Assembly (NCBI RefSeq): GCF_022352055.1
Contig: NZ_JAKRWM010000012.1
Span: forward strand, 1 to 64,000
DNA: 64,000 nt
Direction: 5' to 3'
Source: Cohnella mopanensis
GTDB taxonomy: Bacteria > Bacillota > Bacilli > Paenibacillales > Paenibacillaceae
Shown here: piece after piece, positions 43,650-52,089 of the stretch
Layout: each line of letters begins with the position of its first letter
How positions within the stretch are numbered: the first letter of the stretch is position 1
Notes under the pieces: model-generated
What the model saw: the letters and a program-made list of their open reading frames with translations, nothing else
Database searches by the model: none
What the model was told of the DNA's origin: nothing
Made by a program: the position numbers and the translations under genes

Positions 43650-44633
43650 ATGACGACGGCTCAACCGATTCACTGCATGTTGGATTGTTTGTCGTACGCG
43701 GTTCGGCAGCGCGGTTACGATGATCGGCCTTTGTATTTCGGTATTTGGGATACGCCTTTCGAGGTTGGCGATAAAGGCATTTATTATTATTCCGATGTCG
43801 TCAACGCGGATCACTTGCTCGTTCAGTTCGAGCAGCTATACGGTAAAGCCCTCATAGAATGGAACGATCACGGGAAGAGCAAGAAAGAAAATTTTGCGGC
43901 ATTGGAACGGGAGTTGGCATGCCCTTCCCGGATCGTCATAATTTTGGTGGACTTGTTTTACCTGAACTATCCGAATCAGTGCTATCAGGTGCGTCACCGC
44001 CCCCATATCGTTGTCGTGGAACAAGACCAGGAAGGGCAAATCTATCTGCGCGATTCTTTTTTTCAGTGGGAGGGCTCCATTTCAAGAGAGGTGCTTTATC
44101 AGTGTTATTATTGCTTGAGGTCGAATATGGGCGTCTCGGTGGACACGCTCATCTTGCATGAACCCGAGAGGAGAAGGGCATCCGCTTATTTCGCCGAGCC
44201 GTTTAACTTGGCTGCCAGCGCTTTGATAACGGAAATGCAAGCTTTCCTTTGCAAGGCGATACAGAACGAAGCGGAATACCCTCTTCAAACGCTTCATCTG
44301 GCAATCGAGCAGGCAGGGGTAATCGGCAAAAGATGGAACGGATACGGAAAGGCGCTTAGCTATTTTGGCGAAGGGTTTGACGACGATGACGAGGAGTTCA
44401 CCAATCAAGTCGCCCTATTGGTAAAAAGGTTCAATACTTTTATTTTATCGGTCGTTCGAACGGCTTTTTCAGGCAATCGAAGCAGACTGGCGCTATCGAT
44501 CGATAATCTGAGCGATATCGGCGAATTGGAATTGCACATCAAGCGTGAGCTGTGGCGGCGTTATCAACGCTGGGAGCAATTCAATCTTGGCGGCGAACGC
44601 CCCTCCTTTCGAAACCCGGCAACTGCGGAATAA
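43650..44633 (+). CDS. AsbE-like transferase (copy 2)
   Basis: This 327-residue homologue of the gene at 36060 shares the opening IHCMLDCLSYA (Cys9 and Cys13), RPLYFGIWDTPFEV, and RHRPHIVVVEQ with a candidate His near 119, then LRDSFFQW with a candidate Asp near 135. The C-terminal helical half also aligns by eye (AIEQAGVIGKRWNGYG versus SVQEAGVIAKRFGGCQ). It begins two bases after the synthetase-like gene, so this copy may transfer the amino acid loaded by that enzyme, while copy 1 serves another carrier. It ends the plus-strand cluster. Confidence 0.75.
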   Translation: MTTAQPIHCMLDCLSYAVRQRGYDDRPLYFGIWDTPFEVGDKGIYYYSDVVNADHLLVQFEQLYGKALIEWNDHGKSKKENFAALERELACPSRIVIILVDLFYLNYPNQCYQVRHRPHIVVVEQDQEGQIYLRDSFFQWEGSISREVLYQCYYCLRSNMGVSVDTLILHEPERRRASAYFAEPFNLAASALITEMQAFLCKAIQNEAEYPLQTLHLAIEQAGVIGKRWNGYGKALSYFGEGFDDDDEEFTNQVALLVKRFNTFILSVVRTAFSGNRSRLALSIDNLSDIGELELHIKRELWRRYQRWEQFNLGGERPSFRNPATAE

Positions 44634-44651
44634 GATGATGCCGCGTAGTTG

Positions 44652-45539
44652 TTAAGAATCATCCTCCGTAATCCTAAATTGTGCAGCCAATTTTACGGAT
44701 AAGTCGGTCATGTATCCTTCGAACTGTTTTACGATCAGATAATCTCCGGCCTCAAGCTTCCGGGGAAACCTCACTTCCTCCCGGTGCGATCCACCGGGTT
44801 GCATGCGGAATCCAATTGCCGGTACGGCACTATCGTCGGGTACCAGCTTCCATCCATCAGACACTTTTTGATAAATCCCATAGCCATAACCCAAATACAG
44901 CTCGGTTGGACCGGCATTATAAAGGGTTAGCTCTGTTTGGCCGGATCCGTCAACCGGTTTTTTTACGGTTAGGCGAGCGTTGAGCTCATTCGGCGGTACA
45001 AAAATGGGAGTTATCATTGTGTCCTCTACAACGCCTTCAGGAGAAACAATTTCTATGCTGAGGAGATAGTTTGTGTTCGGCTGATCTGGGATCATATATG
45101 AAAAATCAAGCCGTCCATCGATCGTGTTTTTATTGTCAGCCACGTACTCTGTAATCAATTGAAGCCGTTGTCCGTCTTTGTCCCGGCTTGTCAATTGAAA
45201 TCGCACGGACCGCCCTTCAGGAATCTTGCCTAAACCCGCTCCTACCTGACTTCCTGCCTCCGTATCTTCGGAAGTGTAGGAAGTAATGAGATTGAAGCCG
45301 TTTTCCCCTTCGAACCATTTTCCTGTCATGGGTTGGTAATCTTGAGCGGCGGATAATGCTTGTTCCCGCGTGAGCTTGTCAGAATAAAATACCTTATCCA
45401 GATTGCCTACAGTATCCGTTAAATGAGCGACAGTCGTATCTATGAATTCAGTAGGAGTGCTCTCCAAATGTGGGCTTGATTTATTTTCGCATCCTAACAA
45501 AACAAATCCGAATGCCATAATGACTAGAAGCTTTCGCAA
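44652..45539 (-). CDS. Lipoprotein with Ig-like domains
   Basis: The 295-residue product has a lipoprotein signal (MRKLLVIMAFGFVLLGCENK, lipobox LLGC with Cys17), so it is anchored outside the membrane. Two beta-rich domains follow; the second (about 185-285, LTVKKPVDGSGQTELTLYNA, then LQPGG-like and DYLIVKQF) resembles Ig-like or BsuPI-type domains frequent in Paenibacillus lipoproteins. No catalytic motif is seen. It is convergent with the end of the biosynthetic cluster and separated from it by 18 bases, so it is probably not part of it. Confidence 0.75.
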   Translation of the reverse strand: MRKLLVIMAFGFVLLGCENKSSPHLESTPTEFIDTTVAHLTDTVGNLDKVFYSDKLTREQALSAAQDYQPMTGKWFEGENGFNLITSYTSEDTEAGSQVGAGLGKIPEGRSVRFQLTSRDKDGQRLQLITEYVADNKNTIDGRLDFSYMIPDQPNTNYLLSIEIVSPEGVVEDTMITPIFVPPNELNARLTVKKPVDGSGQTELTLYNAGPTELYLGYGYGIYQKVSDGWKLVPDDSAVPAIGFRMQPGGSHREEVRFPRKLEAGDYLIVKQFEGYMTDLSVKLAAQFRITEDDS

Positions 45540-45589
45540 ATCAAATCCCCCCTTACTCTATAGACGATTCATTAAGGGAATAGTTACGA

Positions 45590-45907
45590 TTAATCGGAGT
45601 ACCGATGGGAAAGCTTATTCCGATGAGAAAGAAAAATATCTTCAAGTGGAATATTGTATTTATTTGCTATAACAATTAAATTGCCTAGAACATCGCCTAA
45701 TTCCTCCGTTAACTCTTGCTTCTTATCCAGATATGAACCTGATATTTCATCGGGACGATCTCTGCCGATTTCCAAATCTCTTATAGCACGAGCCACCTCG
45801 CCCGTTTCTTCCGCCAAAAAACCAATCCGAATGAAGATATCTAGCTCAGACCATCCCCGTTGTTCATAGTACTGCCGAACCCACTCTTGAAACTCTCGAA
45901 CATCCAC
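45590..45907 (-). CDS. MazG-like nucleotide pyrophosphohydrolase
   Basis: The 105-residue product matches small MazG/MazG-like all-alpha NTP pyrophosphatases: FLAEETGEVARAI near residue 30 (EExxE metal motif) and EELGDVLGNLIVIAN near 67 (ExxxD-type motif). Such enzymes hydrolyse noncanonical or excess NTPs. ATG 45907 follows an AGGATG-like ribosome site. It stands between a lipoprotein gene on the same strand and a divergent LOG-family gene. Confidence 0.85.
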   Translation of the reverse strand: MDVREFQEWVRQYYEQRGWSELDIFIRIGFLAEETGEVARAIRDLEIGRDRPDEISGSYLDKKQELTEELGDVLGNLIVIANKYNIPLEDIFLSHRNKLSHRYSD

Positions 45908-45990
45908 ATTTACTCATCCTTTCTATACGGTTTAGTTTAACATACATCAATTCGTTTGATACAATATATAGTATGAAGGGGGATTAATAA

Positions 45991-46572
45991 GTGAGGAAAT
46001 TGGCTGTATTTTGTGGATCGAGCGAAGGGTCAAATATCATGTATAAGCAGGTGGCTAATCGCTTAGGTGAAGAATTAGCGAGACTCAAAATTGGTCTTGT
46101 TTATGGTGGAGCTAGTGTTGGCATCATGGGGGCAGTAGCGGATGCGGTCTTAAAGAACGGTGGGCATGTTACAGGCGTTATGCCTAGATTTTTAGAAGGA
46201 AGAGAGATTTCCCACAAAGGTTTAACGGAACTGATTGTTGTGGAATCCATGCATGAAAGAAAAGCAAAAATGGCTGAATTAGCGGATGGCTTCCTAATGT
46301 TGCCTGGCGGACCCGGAACTTTAGAAGAGTTTTTTGAAATTTTTACATGGGCTCAATTAGGACTTCATCAAAAACCATGCGGTTTCCTAAATGTTAATCA
46401 ATATTTCAATCCGCTGTTAGCCCTTTTCGATCATATGGTTAAAGAGGGATTTCTACAGGAGAAATATCGAAGGATGGCATTATCTGCAGAGGATATAAGT
46501 GATCTGTTACAAATGTTTCATTCTTACGAACCTCCAGCGATCAAAACCTATATTACAAGGCAACAGACATAA
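45991..46572 (+). CDS. LOG-family protein (TIGR00730)
   Basis: This 193-residue Rossmann protein shows the LOG signature: LAVFCGSSEGSN at the start, VYGGASVGIMGAVADA near residue 38, MHERKAKMAELADGF near 87, and the PGGPGTLEE motif near 107. Members remove ribose-5-phosphate from nucleoside monophosphates, including cytokinin precursors; the bacterial role is usually not known. GTG 45991 follows AAGGGGG. Confidence 0.88.
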   Translation: MRKLAVFCGSSEGSNIMYKQVANRLGEELARLKIGLVYGGASVGIMGAVADAVLKNGGHVTGVMPRFLEGREISHKGLTELIVVESMHERKAKMAELADGFLMLPGGPGTLEEFFEIFTWAQLGLHQKPCGFLNVNQYFNPLLALFDHMVKEGFLQEKYRRMALSAEDISDLLQMFHSYEPPAIKTYITRQQT

Positions 46573-46595
46573 GTTAGGCAACACCCAAAAAAAGC

Positions 46596-46640
46596 GGCAA
46601 TCAAGGACTTTGTTTTCTCGTCCATGGTTGCCATTTTTTG
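46596..46640. repeat. Hairpin repeat, relative of 28769-28810
   Basis: GGCAATCAAGGAC and GTCCATGGTTGCC pair (one G-T, one mismatch) around the loop TTTGTTTTCTC, flanked by A and T runs. The loop and the GGAC/GTCC base match the hairpin at 28769-28810 while the outer stem differs and remains paired. It likely ends transcription after the LOG gene. Confidence 0.6.
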
Positions 46641-46679
46641 TGTATTATTAAGTAGGGTTCCTATCCAAGGAGGGAAAAT

Positions 46680-47207
46680 GTGAAAAAAGGTAGTATTGCC
46701 ATCCTAGTTGTTGGGACGGTATTGATAGCCTTTAATGTATATCAATACTTCACGGCGCAACAAAATAAAAACGCTTATGCAGACAATGAGACACGGTTAA
46801 TGAACGTAATCAACCAAACGACTGAAACCTTGTTAAAAGAAGATGTATACATCACAGATGCAGAGCGTCTTCAATTAAAGGAATGGAATATAATGTTTGA
46901 TGGATATGGTGTGCCAGATTCCGTCGGAAACGTTGAACTACTTCGTATACCCACCGACAACAAGGAGGTATTAAAGTTATTTCCCGAAAATTCGAATCCT
47001 GTTTTGATGGAGGCGAGCGATACGGACATCGAAATCAGATACAACACGGGAAATAAAACATACGGTCTAATCTTTAATAAGTTGAACAATACCCTTATCA
47101 AAACAATTTACCTTCCTTTAAGCGAACCTGAATATTTGGTGGGGTACCGCAACATAAATAATCGGGAATATTCATCCGTATTTGTAGATTTAAACCCGCA
47201 TAACTAA
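46680..47207 (+). CDS. Membrane-anchored protein of unknown function
   Basis: The 175-residue product begins with one transmembrane helix (KGSIAILVVGTVLIAFNVYQYF) followed by a hydrophilic domain of about 140 residues without recognised motifs. It is probably exposed outside the membrane. GTG 46680 has a strong AAGGAGGG site eight bases upstream. It is followed 47 bases later by a small DUF6199-type gene. Confidence 0.65.
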   Translation: MKKGSIAILVVGTVLIAFNVYQYFTAQQNKNAYADNETRLMNVINQTTETLLKEDVYITDAERLQLKEWNIMFDGYGVPDSVGNVELLRIPTDNKEVLKLFPENSNPVLMEASDTDIEIRYNTGNKTYGLIFNKLNNTLIKTIYLPLSEPEYLVGYRNINNREYSSVFVDLNPHN

Positions 47208-47254
47208 GGGAAAACGCTAGTGCAATAAAGCGATTTTAAAGGAGGTTGATGCGC

Positions 47255-47464
47255 ATGTTCATCTTCAAGTTGATTCCTGTTCTATTTATTATATTGGGAG
47301 CAGTCGGAGTATTCTTTCCAAGAATATCTTGGTATATGGGTGTTGGTTGGCAATTCAAGAATGCTGAACCAAGCACGGCCGCCCTCATTTCGGCTCGAAT
47401 AGGTGGCATCTTTGCTATTGTTGCAGGTGTTTTCCTTCTTACTTCCGGTATTTTTCCTGGTTGA
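47255..47464 (+). CDS. Small DUF6199-type membrane protein
   Basis: The 69-residue protein has two hydrophobic helices flanking WYMGVGWQFKNAEPSTAALI, a pattern I associate with DUF6199 proteins. ATG 47255 is preferred because GGAGG at 47241-47245 is nine bases upstream; ATG 47249 and TTG 47246 are too close to that site. Function is unknown. A weak hairpin near 47502-47533 with T run follows; the rest of 47534-47670 shows no gene. Confidence 0.6.
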   Translation: MFIFKLIPVLFIILGAVGVFFPRISWYMGVGWQFKNAEPSTAALISARIGGIFAIVAGVFLLTSGIFPG

Positions 47465-47679
47465 TTTGTCGTAACAAGCTCATTCACTTCAACGTCGGCG
47501 GCTGCCCTTATTACATGAGGGTAGTCTTTTTGTATTTCGTATCCATTCTGAATCAGGAAACAGGGCGGACTTCTAGAAAATCAAAAATGAATGAGCGGGA
47601 TTTATGACGCTGAATGGCGTATATGTAATCAAGATACTTAACGAGTTTAATAACATGGAATGATCCGGAGGTGACGGCT

Positions 47680-48417
47680 GTGACTGAGCTGCTTATTTCT
47701 CATAAAGACTTGAGATATGTTCCGCTAGGAGACTGTACGCTGGTGGTGCAATTCGAGAATAAGATCTCGATTCAGGTTAATCGAGGCGTACAAGCCTTTG
47801 CGAATCTGATCGGCAGCCGGAAAATTCCGGGGATCGTCCAGATGATTGTTACCTTTAATAGTTTAGCTATCTGTTATGATCCGCTCAGGATCACTTTCCA
47901 TAAACTTGCGGACACCCTTCACGGATTAGAAGATCAGATGTCCGAAGCTCACGCCATGCCAGGCAAAACGGTTCATGTCCCCGTCGTTATCGGAGGAGAG
48001 TACAGTCCCGATTTGGAAGAGGTGTCCGCCAGAACCGGAGTAAGCTCGGAACAATTGATCGAAGCCTTAATATCCAAACCGTATTACGTCTATATGGTTG
48101 GGTTTGTAGACGGGACGCCTTATTGCGGCGATATTGACGAGAGGTTGGCGCTTCCCAGACGCTCCAATCCACGGGTTAAGGTGAGGAAAGGTTCTGTAGC
48201 AATCGCAACGAGCCAGACGACGATCTACACCGTCGATTCGCCGGGAGGGTGGCACCTCTTGGGTTGGACTCCGATGGAAATGTTTAATCCTTATCGGGAA
48301 AAGCCGTGTGTCCTTGTGGCGGGGGATTATGTTCAATATGTGCCCATCTCAGCCGATGAATCTGAAAGTTGGGATGAACAAAGACAGAGAGAGTGGGATC
48401 GGGAATGGAATCCGTAA
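47680..48417 (+). CDS. pxpB: 5-oxoprolinase subunit PxpB
   Basis: PxpB (KipI family) forms with PxpC and PxpA the ATP-dependent 5-oxoprolinase that opens pyroglutamate to glutamate. The 245-residue product shows the family block YMVGFVDGTPYCGDID near residue 145, then LALPRRSNPRVKV, KGSVAIATSQTTIYTVDSPGGW near 170-192 and LLGWTPMEMF. GTG 47680 is preferred because GGAGGTGA sits six bases upstream; GTG 47671 overlaps that site. The next gene overlaps by 13 bases. No pxpA lies in the window. Confidence 0.88.
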   Translation: MTELLISHKDLRYVPLGDCTLVVQFENKISIQVNRGVQAFANLIGSRKIPGIVQMIVTFNSLAICYDPLRITFHKLADTLHGLEDQMSEAHAMPGKTVHVPVVIGGEYSPDLEEVSARTGVSSEQLIEALISKPYYVYMVGFVDGTPYCGDIDERLALPRRSNPRVKVRKGSVAIATSQTTIYTVDSPGGWHLLGWTPMEMFNPYREKPCVLVAGDYVQYVPISADESESWDEQRQREWDREWNP

Positions 48418-49373
48418 AAGTAATCAAACCCGGTTTTTTTACTACCGTCCAAGATTTGGGGCGTCACCGATATCAGAATATTGGCATATCCACCGCGGGA
48501 GCGATGGACGCTCTGTCTTTGCGCTTAGCCAATTTATTGGTCGGAAATGAGGAAGAAGACGCAGCGCTGGAGGTTACATTGATCGGCCCCAAACTAAGAT
48601 TTGCTGGAGATGGGGCGATCGCCATTACTGGCGGGGATTTGTCTCCCGCGCTGAATGGCATTCCGGTTCAGATGTGGACATCTATTCCCGTTGGCAAGGA
48701 TGACGAGCTTAGCTTCGGTAATTGTGTTGCGGGATGCAGAGCCTACGTTGCAATTGCCGGCGGAGTGAATGTGCCTCGGATTATGGGAAGCCGTTCGACG
48801 TTTAGCCGTGGCCATTATGGAGGGGTTGAGGGCAGGGCCTTAAAGAGTGGCGATGAAGTTCCGATTGGCAATTGTCTTTTCAAGCTTAACGATATCGAGG
48901 GAAGAAGATTACGGCCTGACGCCATTCCCGATTATGGGAAGGACCGAGCTATACGATTCATTCCAGGACCGCAAGCGGAAGCATTTATCGAACAATCGCT
49001 TGATCAATTTACTTCTACGCCATATGTTGTTGCCAATGAATCCGACAGAATGGGCTACCGATTACAGGGACAACAATTGAACCATGTGAATGGGGCAGAC
49101 ATCATTTCCGATTTTATCGCAGTCGGTTCCATCCAAGTTCCAGCGAATGGGCAGCCGATTATCCTGATGGCGGATTGCCAGACGACGGGTGGCTATACCA
49201 AGATCGGGGTCGTGATCAGCGTGGATCTCCCTTACGTCGCCCAGAAAAAGCCTAGAGATCAAATTCGATTCGAAGCGGTGGATGTGACTTATGCGCAAGA
49301 TCTATATAGGAAGCGGGAGAAAATGATCACAGGCTTGAAGCTGCTTAATCGAATGCTGCCTGCATTGCGTTAG
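48405..49373 (+). CDS. pxpC: 5-oxoprolinase subunit PxpC
   Basis: PxpC (KipA, biotin-dependent carboxyltransferase fold) is the partner of PxpB. The 322-residue product begins VKVIKPGFFTTVQDLGRHRYQ and GISTAGAMDALSLRLANLLVGN, both family hallmarks, with RFIPGPQAEAF and a QTTGGYTKIGVVISVDLP segment near residue 250. ATG 48405 lies inside the end of pxpB (13-base overlap), indicating translational coupling. Confidence 0.9.
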   Translation: MESVKVIKPGFFTTVQDLGRHRYQNIGISTAGAMDALSLRLANLLVGNEEEDAALEVTLIGPKLRFAGDGAIAITGGDLSPALNGIPVQMWTSIPVGKDDELSFGNCVAGCRAYVAIAGGVNVPRIMGSRSTFSRGHYGGVEGRALKSGDEVPIGNCLFKLNDIEGRRLRPDAIPDYGKDRAIRFIPGPQAEAFIEQSLDQFTSTPYVVANESDRMGYRLQGQQLNHVNGADIISDFIAVGSIQVPANGQPIILMADCQTTGGYTKIGVVISVDLPYVAQKKPRDQIRFEAVDVTYAQDLYRKREKMITGLKLLNRMLPALR

Positions 49374-49477
49374 GAGTGCTTTAAATTTTTTTTGTGGATG
49401 TGTCGATTTTGCCGTTTGCCGTTCGTCGACTTAATAGAGGCTCGGTTTTCTATTATCACTACAAAAGGAGACTTGCA

Positions 49478-50293
49478 ATGTACACAGCCATTTCAAAAGA
49501 TGGCACTAAGATCGCCTACGACAAGGTTGGTCAAGGGCCCGCGCTCATACTGGTAGCGGGCGCATTCAGTTACCGGAAATTTCCTGGACAAGTTCAGCTG
49601 GCTAATCTGTTGTCGGAACGTTTCACGGTATACAACTACGATCGTCGCGGACGGGGAGATAGCGGAGACACTCAGCCCTATGACATAACAAGGGAAATTG
49701 AAGATCTTCAGGCTATTATGGACGAAGCAGGTGGCTCCGCTTATGTGTGGGGATTGTCATCCGGGGCGGTTCTTGCCTTACAGGCAGCGGCAAGGGGGTT
49801 AAAGAAGATTACGAAATTGGCTTTGCACGAGCCGCCTTTCGTTGTCGATGCGGAGGGGCACATGCCGCCCGCAAATTTCTTCAAGCAAGTAACGGCGCTG
49901 ATTGCGGACAATCGCCGGGCCGAGGCGATCAAGTACTTTATGACGAAGGGCATGGGTGCTCCCTCCTTTGTTGTCGGCTTGATGCGCATTATGCCAGGCG
50001 TATGGTCCAGGCTTATGGCCGTTGCGCATACGCTCCTTTATGACGCGGCTTTACTGGATGGATATAACGGTGGCAAGCCGCTTCCTTCCGAATTGTGGAG
50101 AACTGTCGACATGCCAACGTTGGTGCTCGAAGGTATTGAAAGCCCGATTGCGTTGCGTCGTGGTACTCAAGCTTTGTCCAATGCGCTTCCGAATTCGCAA
50201 TTGATGAGCAAGAAGGGACTCGGCCATACGAAGCAACTTAATACGAAACTAATTTCCAAAGAGCTTGTATCTTTCTTTTCGGGAAAACGTTAA
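49478..50293 (+). CDS. Alpha/beta hydrolase
   Basis: This 271-residue alpha/beta-hydrolase has the oxyanion region ILVAGAFSYRK, the nucleophile elbow GLSSGAVLALQAA near residue 92 with Ser, an Asp-containing strand near 219 and a C-terminal His in KKGLGHTKQL. The substrate is unknown; small-ester or peroxidase-like hydrolases of this type are common. ATG 49478 follows AAGGAG. The longer in-frame start at 49394 has no ribosome site. Confidence 0.82.
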   Translation: MYTAISKDGTKIAYDKVGQGPALILVAGAFSYRKFPGQVQLANLLSERFTVYNYDRRGRGDSGDTQPYDITREIEDLQAIMDEAGGSAYVWGLSSGAVLALQAAARGLKKITKLALHEPPFVVDAEGHMPPANFFKQVTALIADNRRAEAIKYFMTKGMGAPSFVVGLMRIMPGVWSRLMAVAHTLLYDAALLDGYNGGKPLPSELWRTVDMPTLVLEGIESPIALRRGTQALSNALPNSQLMSKKGLGHTKQLNTKLISKELVSFFSGKR

Positions 50294-50385
50294 AAAATAA
50301 CTAGGGTTGTTGTCGATTATGTCAAAGTTGATTCGTCGTATGAATAGAAGCACTCAGCTTCATTAACAAATAGGAGGTACCTTTT

Positions 50386-50820
50386 ATGAGATTTATGATG
50401 ATCGTTAAGGCAACAACGGATTCAGAGGCAGGGAATTTACCAAGCCAGGAGCTTATTGATGCCATGCAGAAGTATAACGAAGAATTAGTGAAAGCCGGCG
50501 TATTGCTCGCTGCCGATGGACTTCAGCCAAGCTCCAAAGGAATCCGGATTTCATACCCGGAACCGGGAGGCAAACCGAAAGTGATCGACGGTCCGTTCAC
50601 GGAGGCTAAAGAAATGATAGCGGGATATACGCTGATTGAAGTCAAATCCAGGGAAGAAGCCATTGAATGGGCTTTGCGCATGCCTGACCCCCATGGATTC
50701 GGTCAGGGAGAGATTGAGCTTAGACAGGTGTTTGAGGCAGAGGATCTAATGGAAAATCCGGAATCGCTGGAGAAGGAAGTGAATCTTCGCAAACAGCTTG
50801 AAGAGCAGAAAAAAGCGTGA
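50386..50820 (+). CDS. DGPF/YCII-domain protein 1
   Basis: The 144-residue product is a YCII-related DGPF protein: RFMMIVKATTDSEAG at the start and IDGPFTEAKEMIAGYTLIEVKSREEAIEWALRMP in the middle, with the family IDGPF-type motif. Its stop overlaps the GTG start of an ECF42-type sigma factor gene. DGPF proteins are the standard partners of that sigma group, though their biochemical role is unclear. ATG 50386 follows AGGAGGTACC. Confidence 0.88.
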   Translation: MRFMMIVKATTDSEAGNLPSQELIDAMQKYNEELVKAGVLLAADGLQPSSKGIRISYPEPGGKPKVIDGPFTEAKEMIAGYTLIEVKSREEAIEWALRMPDPHGFGQGEIELRQVFEAEDLMENPESLEKEVNLRKQLEEQKKA

Positions 50821-52088
50821 GTTCGCCATCCCACACCCATCGAACCATTGATGCCATATGGCGAATGGAGTCGGCAAAGCTTATAGGGGGATTAACTCGG
50901 ATGGTACGAGACGTGGGTATCGCTGAGGATCTGGCCCAGGATGCTTTGGTAATCGCCCTTGACCGATGGCCGGAGACCGGCATTCCAGATAACCCCGGAG
51001 CCTGGTTGATGACAACGGCGAAGCGACGCGCGATCGATCTCATGCGAAGGAACAAGCTGCGTGATCAGAAGTACGTAGAAGTTGCCCATAGTACTTACTT
51101 ATATACAGAGGAAGAAATAGATCAATCATTAGACGGGGAGATCGGCGACGATCTTCTCCGTCTGATCTTCATGACCTGCCATCCGGTATTGTCGCAGGAG
51201 GCTAGAGTGGCTCTGACGCTTCGCCTGTTATGCGGGTTAACGACGGATGAGATCGCTCGTTCTTTTCTCGCCGCCGAAGCAACGATTGCGCAGCGGATCG
51301 TTCGGGCCAAGAAAACCCTTAGCGCCAACAAGGTTCCTTTCGAGGTGCCGGAAGGGGAAGAGCTTCAAGACCGCCTGTCTACTGTGCTAGAGGTCATTTA
51401 TCTTATGTTTAATGAAGGATACTCGGCAACATCGGGTAATGACTGGATCCGACCGTTGCTATGCCAAGAGGCGTTGAGACTGGGGCGCGTTCTTGCCGAG
51501 ATCGCCTCGCAAGAACCGGAAGTTCACGGTCTGGTAGCCTTGATGGAGATTCAATCTTCTCGGTTTAAGACGCGAGTAAACAACAAGGGAGAACCCATTC
51601 TTCTTATGGATCAGAACCGGTCGCAATGGGATCGACTGCTGATCCGCCGCGGTTTGGCAGCATTAGAGCGAAGTAGGAAACTTGGACGTTCGCTCGGTCC
51701 GTATTCCCTGCAGGCTGCGATTTCATCATGCCATGCACAGGCGCCGACAGCAGAGGAGACGGATTGGATCCGAATAGCTGCTCTTTACGAAGCGCTATCG
51801 AGGGTAACGCCTTCGCCCATCGTCGAATTAAACCGGGCGGTCGCCATATCCATGGCGTTCGGTCCGGCCTTCGGGCTACAGCTTATCGATGAACTGAATG
51901 CAGAACCTTCATTAGATGGTTATTATCTGCTGCCGAGCGTTCGCGGCGATCTTCTGGTAAAGCTGGGACGTTACGATGAGGCGCGTACGGAATTTGAACG
52001 AGCCGCAGCCATGACCCGGAATGAGCGTGAACGGACGCTTCTACTGAACCGCGCGGCGGAATCGGGTGTTGAGAAGGAGGGGAATTGA
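50817..52088 (+). CDS. ECF42-type sigma factor with C-terminal extension
   Basis: This 423-residue protein joins ECF sigma regions (region 2 about 10-80, IWRMESAKLIGGLTRMVRD and DNPGAWLMTTAKRRAID; region 4 about 110-160, with EARVALTLRLLCGLTTDEIARS) to a long helical C-terminal part of about 240 residues that ends in TPR-like repeats (YYLLPSVRGDLLVKLGRYDEARTEF). This fusion and the DGPF genes on both sides are typical of ECF42. It lacks an anti-sigma partner; the C-terminal part is thought to set activity. GTG 50817 overlaps the previous stop (GTGA). Confidence 0.9.
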   Translation: MSSPSHTHRTIDAIWRMESAKLIGGLTRMVRDVGIAEDLAQDALVIALDRWPETGIPDNPGAWLMTTAKRRAIDLMRRNKLRDQKYVEVAHSTYLYTEEEIDQSLDGEIGDDLLRLIFMTCHPVLSQEARVALTLRLLCGLTTDEIARSFLAAEATIAQRIVRAKKTLSANKVPFEVPEGEELQDRLSTVLEVIYLMFNEGYSATSGNDWIRPLLCQEALRLGRVLAEIASQEPEVHGLVALMEIQSSRFKTRVNNKGEPILLMDQNRSQWDRLLIRRGLAALERSRKLGRSLGPYSLQAAISSCHAQAPTAEETDWIRIAALYEALSRVTPSPIVELNRAVAISMAFGPAFGLQLIDELNAEPSLDGYYLLPSVRGDLLVKLGRYDEARTEFERAAAMTRNERERTLLLNRAAESGVEKEGN

Positions 52089-52089
52089 C

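Noticed and set aside
28867..44633. NRPS or PKS gene cluster
   Set aside because: No condensation, ketosynthase, thioesterase or multimodular domains; only free-standing carriers and ligases occur.
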